Part shown: one piece after another, positions 37,801 to 50,036 of the stretch
Position numbering within the stretch: the stretch's first letter is position 1
Layout: every line of letters begins with the position of its first letter
The notes under the pieces: model-generated
Seen by the model: only the letters and a program-made list of their open reading frames with translations
Told to the model about the DNA's origin: nothing
Databases searched by the model: none
Source of the DNA: Capniomyces stellatus
Taxonomy: Eukaryota > Kickxellomycota > Harpellomycetes > Harpellales > Legeriomycetaceae
DNA: 64,000 nt
Assembly (NCBI GenBank): GCA_001661515.1
Contig: LUVW01000002.1
Location: 441,850-505,849 of the forward strand
Direction of reading: 5' to 3'
Program-made: the position numbers and the translations under genes

Positions 37801-39458
37801 GTGCTTATAACAGATATTCGTTTAGCTAAAATATTAGCCAGTATAGCACCCGAGCTTTGATTGATTGTAGTAAAAGGTAATACTACTGTTTTGCTTAGTA
37901 ACAATCTGCCCTCTGCTATCAAGGATTTGCATAATATAATTAGTACATTATTAATAGCATAGCTTGCGGTCTATTTAGTTTGTTGGTGCTATTTTAAAGA
38001 TACTTTTGTCTGAAATACCATCATCCATGCTATTCACTGTGCTGTTGTGAGTTTATTGAAACACCCAAGCTGTTTGATTAACCTCTAAAATTTAATGGAA
38101 AGGTTCTAGCGAGTTGGTTTTCAGTAAGCACAAACGTCAACACTTTTACTGAAAGGCGAGTAAGAATCCAACACAAGCAAAAGGTGATAAATGATAAGTA
38201 GCAAGTTATACCTTAGTTATATTACTTTTTGTTGTTGATATATTGACTGCTTTTCCTACCCCGAGATAAAGTATGTAATTGATTACACAAAGTATACCAT
38301 TGTTACTAACACTGTTCCCTTTTTTAAATCTTTTTCTATCAAATTAAAAAAAAAGAAAACTATGTTTCCATATTTTGATAAATTGCGCGGCTTCACTTTG
38401 TTATTGTTGAAATAAATCGTAGTCTCTTTAAGTTAAGAGTTTTTAGCTTTGAGAAAGGAATGCGGAAAGCAAGGTGATAATGGCAGATTGGTTCATTGAA
38501 CGGTATACACTTTTTTTGTTTACCAAACCTATTTACTGATGGAGTATTCTGTAGAGAAACTACATGACACATAGCAAATAATACATGGTAGCAAATTCAT
38601 AGATATTGATTTAAAAACAAGAATAGTAGTGTTAGTAGTGGCAGCTAAGAGTTCTAAATATCACTACTAGATTAGCAAAAACACTTGAATTTTCAGAATG
38701 CGTATCAAGTTTCAATAACTTGCACCAAAACCAAAGTGGTAAATATTTTGGTATGAGCACGTACAAGAAACCTAAACCCCAATACCGCACCAAGCGCTAG
38801 TAATTAGCAGCAAGGTGTGAATGTTTTTGTTAAACTTCCAATGGTTATTAGCACTAGTGCCATTAGTATTAGACATATCGTGGTATATATAATTAGCTAC
38901 GACTGAATATACAATCTCAACGGCTGGTGTTTTATCCCCTTAAAGCTGTAACACTCGAATTATATTGTCGAGCTTTTTGAAGTTGATACAAAACCCCCTG
39001 TTATATTTACAAGTATGCAGACGAGTGTTTGTATTTGTGTGAATATGTATTAGGATAGTGTCTGAGTTTTGAAAGAGCTCAAAGCTTTTCAAACCAAATC
39101 AATAAAGAAATCAGTCTTTGCCAGCCAACTTGAAAAAAAAACACATAATTGTAAGAACAATATACCAACCAAATCACCATAGGATATTGGAAATCAAACC
39201 TTGGTTTATCTTTTCAAAAATACATCGCCCAAAGTGTACATGTCAAAGCCAAAGAGCCTATTTTAAGAGTTTTATTATAAAATTGTAATATTTATCAACA
39301 GGATTTCCACCAAAAGCCAATATATTGCCAGTATCATAGTACGTTTAATAACAAATAGTAGAAGGGCAGAAATAAAAACCAGAAAGTTGAGCAGTCAAAA
39401 AATTGGAAGGCCACATATCAGACAAGCGAATACCAAGTATCAAACCCAATAGCAGAAA
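34831..39458. other. AT-rich intergenic region
   Basis: This 4.6 kb region begins with the homeodomain gene 3' end and finishes with the ACY1 promoter. Three adjoining minus-strand open stretches (36898-36689, 36692-36462, 36496-36305) add up to about 200 codons but show no recognisable domain. A C-rich patch is at 37548-37568. No supported gene is present. Confidence 0.45.
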
Positions 39459-41434
39459 ATGACAAAAGAAAATTGTGAATCGATTGAGGTTGCTAGGTTC
39501 CGCAAGTACTTGCAAATAAAAACAGTGCACCCTGAGCCAGCGTACTATGAATGTGCCGAGTTCTTGGTTAATCAGGCAAAGGAAATAGGTCTTGAAAGCC
39601 AGGTGGTTGAGGTAATTCAAAACTAGTAGCGAATAACATTGTTTTAACGCGTACACAAACAACAATACTCTAGTGCTGCTTAATTATTTTAATTCAGCGT
39701 ACCAAAATACATACACACACACACATATATATATACGCCTGCTGGGCCGTTGCTGTATTAACACAGCTATATGTGTATATTTTAGGCTGTCAAGGGAAAG
39801 CCAGTCGTTATTCTAAAGCTTGCAGGAACTGACCAAGGATTAAAGTCCATTTTACTAAACTCGCATACTGATGTAGTTCCAGTTTTTGAAGTAAGTGTTT
39901 TAAATTCAATACAAAAGTAGCTGCGGCTGTTCAAGTGGTACTGTAACACACGTTTACTCGTGTATTAATTTATACTGATGTTGGTACTGATAAACCAAAA
40001 TTACACTTTACTGTGCATTTACTTGATGTGATACAAAATAAATTTAGACAGGGCCTTTTTTTTATTGCTAGGGATGATGTCATTCTTGATAATAACAAAA
40101 TATAAAATATTCTTTGATTAGGATCATTGGACTTATCCGCCATTTGCAGCTGAAAGGGTCAGAAAAGAGGATGGGACATATAAGATTTATGCACGTGGTG
40201 CACAGGATATGAAGGTTACTGGGAGTTGGTAAGTTTAAATTTGCTACTGTATTTCTCTTGTACAAAGCTTGGCAAGTTGGCATGGTATACTGAGTTTAAC
40301 TGTACATTACGCAACCAAACAGCCACTTGGAAGCACTTAGGAGGCTCAAGGAGTCTGGAGCAGTGCTGCGTAGAAACGTGTTTGCTATATTTTCACCAGA
40401 CGAAGAAATAGGTGGTGCAGATGGCGTTGGAAAGCTGATTGAGACACCCGAATTTGATGCCTTGAACGCAGGATTTGATCTAAACGAAGGGCTGCCTTCA
40501 GCAGACGATAGAATGGTTGTGATGAATGGCGAGAGAATAGGATCGTAAGTAACGTATTACTACTTTTACTATTGATTTTTTTTTTTTTGGATTTTGAGTA
40601 ATGAATTATAAACTCGAGTTCAGTTAAGGATTAGGGAACATGAGAAAGTCATGCGCAAGTATGCAGTAAATATATTGATGTGATAATGATAGCGATTTAC
40701 TGCTGTAATTTTATCGTTTTATGTGTGCTAATTTACATTTACAAAGTCAAATGTGGCACTAGTCTGAGCAGCAGCAACAACAATAATAATAATAAAATAG
40801 GGCGGTCACGTTTACAGCAAACGGGAATACAGGGCATGGGAGCCAGTTTATTGAAGGCACAGCAATAGAGAAACTGATGCCAGTGATAAACGAGATGATG
40901 ATGTTTAGAGCGAACCAGCTGGAAAAGCTCAAGTTGCTTGGAAACAAAATGGAGCATCACGGCTTTGTAACCAGTGTTAACTTGACAAGGCTAAATGGCG
41001 GGAAACAACAAAACGTAGTTCCAGCATCATACTCGGCTACCTTTGACATAAGGGTGCCAACAACAGTGGATATTGTGGAGTTCAGGGGCTGGTTACAAAA
41101 GGTTGCTGACAGTAACGGCGTTGAGATATGCTACCACAATACTGAAACGCGAAACCCGCTGACAAGCTTGGAATCTAAAAACCCGTTTGTTGTAGCTTTT
41201 GACCAGTTCTTCAACAGGAACCAGATTACCCGGAATAATCTTATCTGCAGCGGATTTACCGATGCTCGATATTTGCGATATAAAGGTATTCCCTCTTTCG
41301 GTGTTTGTCCAATCACTAACACGCCATACCTCTTCCACGACCATGACGAGAATATTGACGAAGACAAGTTTTTAGGCGGGATATCATTTTACGTCGACTT
41401 GGTTACTGAATTAGCAAACATTGAGTCATTCTAG
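39459..41434 (+). CDS. ACY1: Aminoacylase-1 (N-acyl-L-amino-acid amidohydrolase, M20 peptidase)
   Basis: The enzyme hydrolyses N-acetylated amino acids to acetate and free amino acid in the cytosol, using two zinc ions. Five exons (39459-39611, 39786-39890, 40122-40228, 40323-40544, 40801-41434) give 406 residues, close to the 408 of human ACY1. Metal and catalytic residues are all present: H78 and D80 in LLNSHTDVVPV, D115 in ARGAQDMK, E149/E150 in SPDEEIGG, E177 in FDLNEG, and H375 in LFHDHDEN. NTGHGSQFIEGTAIEKL is the dimerisation-lid region. Introns are 94-256 nt. Intron 4 ends in a CAA/AAT repeat just before its acceptor. The gene converges on the myosin gene. There is no signal peptide. 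The assignment is secure. Confidence 0.94.
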
Positions 41435-41842
41435 TGAAATTAGTTGTGTTTATAACTGCAATTGTAGTCTGTTTTATTTACTATTATAAAGTATAAAGTT
41501 GAAAACTAAAAAAATAGTAGTAATGTTAATGGAAAAATCGACAGAAGCAATATTATTACTAGTTGGCTTGAAGGATAAATATATATATAAAGTAAGAAAT
41601 AAAGAAAGAAATAGCGGCTAAAAGTAACAATAGATTAGTTGAACAATATTGAATAAATTTCGAGTGTTTGGCTTTTCGTTTTTATTTGTTTTTAGTTGTT
41701 TTTTTTTTTTGCTTTATAATTTTTTTTTTACTGACACTTTTTATGTTTCAATTTCCATTTTTGCTACTGATTTTGTGGCGGCATCTGATACTTGTGCTAT
41801 TTGGCGTTGATACTAGATGGCTTTGACAGCAGATAATCTACT
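41435..41842. other. Intergenic gap between convergent ACY1 and myosin genes
   Basis: AT-rich, with T runs at 41700-41730. It contains the 3' ends of both transcripts and no coding signal. Confidence 0.6.
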
Positions 41843-44800
41843 TTAGATGTGGTGTTTTTGAGAATTATTAAAGCGAGAAAACAAGGCTACAGATATTTTC
41901 TTTTGCAATCTACTAACACCACTTTTATTAGTCGATGCAGACTTTTTTGACTTTCCGTCTGTGGAATCTGGTTGGCTGATGATAGAGTTTGTGCTGTCCT
42001 TGGCCACGCTGCCGCTCCTTGTTGAATTTGGTATTGGTGTTGTTTTTTGATTTACAGATGCCGAATTTTGTTTAAGAAAAGTGTACAGGTCTTCAGTGGA
42101 AAGAGCCGAAGTTTTAGAGTTAATATCAAGGCTTTGACTCATGGCCAGGTTTTTGCTTTTGGCTAGGTCATCCTGAAAACCAAGATTTACGCCATCTTTG
42201 GTACCAAGAGAGCCGTGGTTTGATTTGGTGACACTTTTAGATGTATCCAAGATCTCTTCGTTAGAGGCTTCAGGGCTGAACTCGGTATCGTTACTGTAGT
42301 CATTGTCAGCGTTTTCAATAGCAGAGCCAGGCTCGGCCACCTTTGGTGAAACAGCTTGCTTGTCAGCTGAATATGACTGAATAGTATCAACAGAATGTTG
42401 AACTGATTCAGGTTTGCTGCGAGCCTGGATGACCCTTTCATTATTTTCATCTTCATTTTCACTAATATTGCAATCTTCATTATCCTCATCACGAACTTTG
42501 TCACCATACTCATTTTCAGGAGATTCGTCATTGTTTTTAGGAGACTCGTCACTGCTTGTGCTATGGAATTTTTGTAAAGAGTCAAGGTCATGAACCAAGA
42601 ATCGGCCCGGTATTACATCACGTGACCGTTTGAGCTTTGGGGAATTGTCATCAGTGCTGGTATTCTTAGGGGGTTTGGTGTAATCTGAGGCAAGCTCAGA
42701 GGTTATGGAGCTTTGGCTTTCGCAATCCTTAATAGAATCTTCAGAATTCCTATACTCGGTTATGGTTTCAGCAAAGTAGTTTTTGGGGATATGTTGGTTT
42801 AGGGACTGGCAGTTGAGGTCGCTTCTAGATCTGCGGTGTTTAACTAGCTTATCGTGCAACTCAGCACGGGTGGTTGCTAGTCTTCCGAATTTGGTACCTG
42901 TGGCTCCAAACTCCAAGATCGAATTGGAGAATTTGTTCCCAAAGTTGGCAGAGCTGCCCCTTTTGTTTAGCTTGGAGCTGATGTTTTGGTAGTTTTGAAG
43001 GTGGTGGGAGTTTGGGCTTTTGGTGATCGTTTTGGGATCAATGGATATGACTGGGTGGTCCATGACGGCAAAGTTGTTGTTGACTGCGCCAAATGTTTTG
43101 GAAAATCGGTGGTCTTTGTCGTTGGGATGGCTGCTAAATAAAGACGAGGTTCTTCCGTTTTGCAAGTTGGTGTACTTTGAAAGTTCAGCATCTATTATCC
43201 TTGAGTTGATTGAGCGACGGAACTTGTTTTCCTGAGGCGATGGGTTGGGCATAACCACAAACTGGGTTTTGGACTTTTTCTTGTTCAAAATATCAAGTTG
43301 GATTTTTGTTGGAAATTCGGGAGGGTCAAGCATTTTTTGATCGCCCAGGTATGGGTTGTCAAGTGTTTGGCCTCTTTTGTGACCGGATGGGTCAAGATAG
43401 TTGCTGGCGGGGCTAATCCCAGACGTCTGATAGCTATACTTAAAGTATATGTTGTCGGCTCGTGGCGGCTCGTTGGGGCTTGGGCTGTCGTAGTTTTGGA
43501 CTGAATACTTTCTTTTGACTATGTTGAACGAGTTTGTCGAGATCTTGGGCGAAATGAGCCCATTGACTATTCTATTCCGAGTAAGCGAAACGCGGTTTCC
43601 AGGTCGGCTAAATTGGTTATTGGTATGGCTGTTTTGATTTTGCCCAGAAATTCCGTATAAACCCAAAGGCACGCCAAAGGATGAAAACGTGGTTCCGTTG
43701 GTCCTCTTTAAGGTCTTTTCATTGGCTGTTTTGTCAATGCTTATGTGCTTTGAGCCGCCAAAGGATATCATACTTATATCACCAAGCATGTTGTTCTTAA
43801 TGTGTGCTGATGGGCGCCCACTTGTAAGTTTTCTTTCAACTTGACTTTGCAGGTCATCAATCAGTTCAGCTTCTTGGGCTGTTATTCCGTTCAGTTCGTT
43901 TCTATCAAAAGCGCCGCCAATACTATAGCTTTCGTATCCGTATTCGTATTCGTTTTCGTCCCTTTCACCTGATTGGTGTAGTCTAAGCCTTTCTTGTGCC
44001 ATAGAAATAAACTCATTATGAGCAACAGTAATAAACAAACCCTTGGTGTTCAATGGCAAGGTGTTTGAACGGCCACGGAAATCGTTGGCAATAATACTTC
44101 CAACTCTTGCTCCAGGAACCACGTTACCTTCAGAATCTGTAACAAGTTGGACTGGGTGTGACTTTCGCCTTTTCAGATCTTTAAGCTCTGCATGATTGAT
44201 GTATTGACTGCCTCTGTACCCCAAGCCGCTTTGGTAAGAGTCCACGCTGCTGTCAGCAATGCAGCCATCCAAGAATGGCGACTGTGCGCTTTGGTTCCAC
44301 AAATGTGACTCATACGCTGATTTTGACATCATCCATGGGCGACAAGGGAGTCCATACATTTGCTCATGAATATCATCAAGATCAAGTTTGGGTTTTGCCG
44401 ATTTCCAGAGCTCGTTTCTTTCCCTCTCGATTTCGGCGATAAGATGCTCTCTTTGGATCCTTTCGGCCTCTTTCCTTTTCCTCTCCAGCTCTCTTTGAAT
44501 TCGCCTATTCTCTTCTTCAATCCGTTTAGCCTCAATTTCCCGATTCTCATGCACCTTGTTTTTCACATAAACTGCAAATCTTGTCTGAATCGAACGCAGA
44601 TGCATTTTCTTGGTCATTCTGCGCCACCATTCCTGCACCACCACTGCCGCCGCTTTGGTTTGCCTATACTTTCTGTGCATGAAAACTCTCCTGACCATTT
44701 TTTGAATTGTCGAAGCTGCATTGGCAAACAATTGGCTACGTAGGTTCTCCAGCTTGGCCCATTGTCCTGCTCTAAAAAACACTTTGGTAAGCCCAACCTG

Positions 44801-47800
44801 GTAAGATTGCGAATCCTCAATACACTGGTTCAAAATCATCGTGCTCAGCTCCCGGTCTGCATGTGTTATTTTGGCTGATCGCGGTCTTGATTTATGAGGG
44901 CTTTCTATAGATCCTGGTGTTGGCTCTTTGCTGCTTCCCCGAGAGTCTTGCTCTGTACTGTTGCTCCTGGTTGAACCGCTTTTGTTGGTTGAAGGCCTTC
45001 TTGTGAACTGCTCGGGGTGCGCACTCCAACTCAACTCAGTACTGGCATTAATATTCAAGCCTTCTCTCCCCTCGCTGTCTGCTCCTAACCCGCCAGCAAT
45101 CATTTTTCTTCTTATCCCCTCTGGCAAAAGCAGACTGTACCTGTCATTAAACGAAATGATGTTGACTCTTGATGGGTAGCCCGACTTGCTGATTTTAATC
45201 GTTTCAATTACTCCGCACGATCTCAGCTGCGAAATGATCAAGCTTGGCTCAAAAGACCAGCCCTTTTTGGCCTGGTTGGTCTTAATACATCTGATATAAT
45301 GCATGTCTGTTGATGTAATCGTTGTTATCAAGTTGGCAAGTGATTTCCTAAACGCTACTCCAAGTGTGGGGTGCTGCTTCTTAAGCTTACTCACCTCCGA
45401 GCTTAATGACACTGGAGACGACGAGGCTGGCTTTGAAAATGCTCTTCCCCCAATCACCGACCCACTGCTATCCACCTGCTCGCCTGGCAATACTATTGGG
45501 CTGTCTGGGTTGTGCTCAACCAACTCCTTTACAAAACCAAAAGAACTGCACCTCAAAAGCTCCATGATTTCGTCTGTTACCGAGTCTTTATTCTTTTCCA
45601 AAAACCCTTCGCCTTCATAAGTAACGCTGTACGCATAATGCTGAATAATAAACCCGGTGTTTGAAAACCTGGGCTTGCTAAAAAAGCTTGATGGTGTACT
45701 TTTTTCTATCGTCAGCCTGCGGTCGCGGTGCCCTACCATCGTTTCTTCGCCGTAATGATAATACAGTTTTTCGATAAAGCTCTTGTCTGTTGCTGATTCC
45801 AACCTGCTTTGTTCGTCCAACAATGCCAGTATCCCCATCCTCCCTTCAATCAAATCAATACAAAGCTGGTTATCCCTGAACTCGATAAACTCCCAATTGC
45901 TTAGCTTCTCCCTTACATACTCCTCCTGCTCCAACTGAAACACATGTTTGTTAAAATGTTGCTGAAGCTTTTCGTTTGCATAATTAATACACAGCTGCTC
46001 AAACGAATTTATCTCAAAGTACTCAAATCCATATATATCCAGCACCCCCACAAACAGCTCATTTGTCACCTTTCGCGTTGTTAGCGTAGAGTTCAATGGT
46101 CCCAATATCCAATCAAACATTCTCGAGTACAGATACTTTGCTACCGAGTCTCTCAAAGCTGTCGCCTGTGTACGCGTTATTCTGGTAAGTATACTATCCC
46201 GTTGTGTCACAATTGACTTCTTTGACAAATACTGCTCAAATTTCTTGGCATCTACTCCCAACAGCTTTGCCACTACTTCAAACGCATTATCCTCTCCATA
46301 AGTATCAATCGACGCCCAGTTATTGTCCGATCTAATATCCACATTTCCCAAGTGTAAAAGTGCGCCCAAAACCTTCCAGACCTCCATTTGCTTCTTGTGG
46401 TCAATCCCAACCAGCTCAAGTGCCTCCCGTGTCAACAAAAATTCATTAGCATCATCCACATTCGTTATGTCTCCACATCCTCCTTTATTAAGATAATTGA
46501 AACTATCCCACTTTCTACCCTCCACTAAACACAGCTTCCTGCTCTCTTCATCTGCCCCCGCTAGAAATTGATAAAATATGTGGTAGTTACGCTCTGTCTC
46601 TGGATAATTGCATACTCTTGATCTCTCCAATAAAAACGTTCTTGTATTTGCCCCTACAATCGTCTGCTGGTCAAAATCAAAAAATATCTCCAAGTACTTT
46701 CCAAATCTTGACGAATTATCGTTTCTTGACGTCTTGGCATTGCCGAACGCCTCAAACACCGGATTTGTTGCCAGTATCTGCCGCTCAACGTGCGACATCT
46801 CCTCTCCAGTACCCCCTCTTCTAGCCTGCGCAAAGTACCTCATTATATGCTTTGCACTTGTTGTCTTTCCCGCTCCTGATTCCCCATACACTATTATACT
46901 CTGGCTCCTCTTGTTGTCTGACATCCCGTTGTAAGCATCCTCAGCTATTGCGTACAGATGCGGTTCTCGTCTCTTTCTTTTCTGCCCCACATACATTTGC
47001 ATCAACCTCTCCCCGTACAGCTCGGATGGGTGGAATGGGTTAAGCGCCACTAGCACGACACCGGAGTAGGTATATATCTGCTTACGCTCAAATCTTACTC
47101 TCAGATCGTGCAAAACTAGTTTAATAAACATTGTTATTCTGATTAATACCAATACATCGAGAACCGCTCACCACTTTCTCAACCTTTTCCATTTAAACAC
47201 TCGGAATTTTATAATATAGCGAGCTATAGCGTATATTTTTGCTTAAAAAAACAAACAACAATAATATCTTTGAATATCTATGAGGGAAGGGGGGGGTTCT
47301 TACCTGCTGGCTCATTCAAATAACTCAAATTTGTCAAATCTTCAATTCCATCAAGTATTTCCGGATTTCGTAAGCTCGGAAGCTCTACCCTTGCCTTTAT
47401 CACATCTCTTATGCTTGCCTTATACACTAATTTGATTTTTTTGGGGTCGGCTGTCTCTTCACTACTCCATATAGCATTTTCTTCTGTCCTTTGCTTCTTA
47501 TCAAAGTAGCTTTTCAATTCAACTTCATCTTCAATCGTCTTGATAACTGTCATTGTAATACAATCTTCCTCCAGAATTGACTTGTATCCAACCAGTTTCG
47601 CTAGTGCCCATTCGTCCGACTTGTATGCCACCCATACTTCCACGCCCTATTTATACAGGCATTTTATCAATTAATTTATTACCGAGTGAAGGTGGTGACC
47701 TTAAGTTGGTATGTAGTGCAATTATTTTTCTTAAAATCGATTAAAGGCTAAACCCAACAACCTCAGCAAAACAAGCGCGCAGGCTTGTGTTCAGCAACTT

Positions 47801-47974
47801 GCATTATTAGCTTCTTTCTAGAAAAGTGGGTGTTCAGTATAAGAAAATTAAAAAAAGATATTCACAAACCTTCCTGTATGGCTCCAGTAACTTGCCTAAT
47901 AGCGCTATTTCATTCCTATCCAACTTTTTGGCAGTTGAATCAAACGCTTTGATCCTATCCTTCATCGATTGCAT
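41843..47974 (-). CDS. Class-V-like myosin heavy chain with a divergent tail
   Basis: An actin-based motor, probably for organelle or vesicle transport. Three exons (47974-47870, 47646-47304, 47115-41843) give 1,906 residues. The N-terminal VEVWVAYKSDEWALAKLVGY is the SH3-like subdomain. The motor has LNEPAVLHDLRVRF, P-loop GESGAGKTTSAKH (about 227), switch I NDNSSRFGKYL, switch II DIYGFEYFEINSFEQLCINY and an aspartate at the TEDS position. IYTYSGVVLVALNPF and QKRKRREPHLYAIAEDAY are class-V-like. Residues about 820-895 form a Ser/Thr-rich insertion before the converter. Two IQ motifs (from about 946) and a charged helix follow, then about 860 residues of Ser/Asn/Asp-rich tail. I find no dilute (DIL) globular domain, SH3 or TH1 domain. 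Class V proteins usually have six IQs and a DIL domain. The myosin call is certain; the class is inferred from the motor. Confidence 0.93.
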
Positions 47975-49982
47975 TTTGGTATACTGTGTAGTTTATCAAT
48001 GAGGAGGTTCTTTTTCTTTTTTTCTTTTTTCTTTTTTTCTTTTTTCTTTTTTTTAAAAAAAAACCAAATAGCAATATTATCTCCTCCCCCCCTCGTAGGC
48101 ACTCCTTTTTAGTAGGTGTGGTATATCGGCTTGGATTCCTAAAAAACGTCTAGTACTATTGGATATTGTACATTGGGAAAATAGCATGGATTCAGGATAT
48201 TGTTGATATTCGCATTCGCCTTTGCACCTCTTGCTTGATATATTTATGTTCTGTAAACACTCGAGTATATATTCGGATAGTAAATGTTGATTTATACACT
48301 TCAATTAGCGATAATAAGGTTTATAATTTTCCACTATTTATTTTATAGTTTCTTTTCAATTAACTTCTTTTTTGCATAAAGTTTTCTAATAACCTCTGTT
48401 GTAAAGTAGGGATGTGGTGACTCTGGGTTGTTTCTTGCTACTTTCTACTTTCTACTTTCTACTTGGTGCTTGTTGCTTGGTGCTTTATGGTTTTTTTTTT
48501 TACTCTCTGAGCTCTGCACACTCCGATTGTTTTCTTTAGCCTTTATTCGATTTACTTTGGGGTTTTTTTTTTCTAAATTAGAATAACAATGCTGCATTAT
48601 TCGCACTGTAAATCTGAAAAACACTTAATGAAAAACGCTTTTTAATCGACAAAAATCCGTTAATATAGTATCTATGGACTTTACTTTACTGTATTAGAGT
48701 GTAAATTTTAGGTTATTGGAAGTAGTTTGATTTATTAGACAAACAAAAGTGGGTTTCTCTCGCCTTTTTTAACCTATGATCGCTTATTTTTTTTTATTGC
48801 AAGACCTATGAACATTTTTAGCCACGTAATTTTTATTGGGAACTGTTGCAATGTTAATTCTAATTACACATTCTTTCACTGGAACTAACTGAGCCATTCG
48901 CTAATTTAAAACCGCTATTGCTTTGTTTTTTTATTTACAGAATAACGTTACTGAGAATCGGTTTCTACCAGATGGCAAAAGTGCTTGATAGCCCGATGGT
49001 ATTGTATTAAGAGCCTACACTTGCTTTTCCCCCTTTTTACACGCTTTACTCGCTCTGCTTGTTTACAGCTCTTGAATATGCAAGCATATGTATTTGTAAT
49101 TAATCTGTAAAATCGATTATTTTTGCTATCGAGTCAAACTTAACATATTTTTATTTAAATAGCAGCATTTTTAATAAAAGAACAATCACCTTCAATTACC
49201 TGGCAAAAATGTTCTCAAGTTCTTGGTGAAAGTCCCATTATCTGTTTTCACTTGGGTTTATTATGTGATTTTAATTATACACCTTCAGTTGAGTTTATAA
49301 TGTGTTGATCTTTGTATTATCATTATTCAAAGATGTTTGTGAATCTCCAACATTCACATCATTTATGAAGCGTGGATGTTATCACAATTGATGCCATTAG
49401 CAAATAGTTTGTGAATCTGTCCGATTTATACCACTTTTACTTTAGCTAGTTAGATATATGACCCTCTTTCTGTTTGTTTTATATTTGCCATAAAGGTTTT
49501 ACTGTTTGTTGCATTTAACTACCTGTTCATTTGTCTTTACCACTGCAGTGTATTTATTTGTATCAAACTTTTCCCGTACAACATTGGCTGCAAGTTTGGC
49601 TTTTTTTTAAAAAAAACTTCGTTACTGAATTAATGAGGTTTTTTATGCCCAATTCTAGACAATAGCTTACATCTTATTTCAGACTTAAAAGTTTATTACC
49701 AATCTGCATTACAAATGGTTGGCAAATGGCATAAGTTAAATAGAAAGGCTACTTGGTGAACTTGGCTGTTTTTAAAGATATACTTACAAATCCATTGGCA
49801 TTGTAAACCAATTGAGAATTAGACATTGATCAAATAATAATAATAATTGGGCATAGGTTAATTTGACTTCTGTTTACTCGCCATAAACAAAGGAGAGCTT
49901 TTTTACCTGATATAATCGAAGATCTCAGACTGCTACCCAAATAACGAGTTCATCAAGTTTTCAATCACCTTTTTATATAGAA

Positions 49983-50036
49983 AGGTAAATAGGTAAATAG
50001 GTAAATAGGTAAATAGGTAAATAGGTAAATAGGTAA
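49983..50036. repeat. Tandem AGGTAAAT minisatellite
   Basis: Six perfect 8-bp copies followed by a decayed seventh (AGGTAAGA) and related AGTAAAA units. Confidence 0.9.

Noticed and set aside
42187..46934. Open frames of 60-134 codons on both strands inside the myosin gene
   Set aside because: All are shadows of the long myosin exon.
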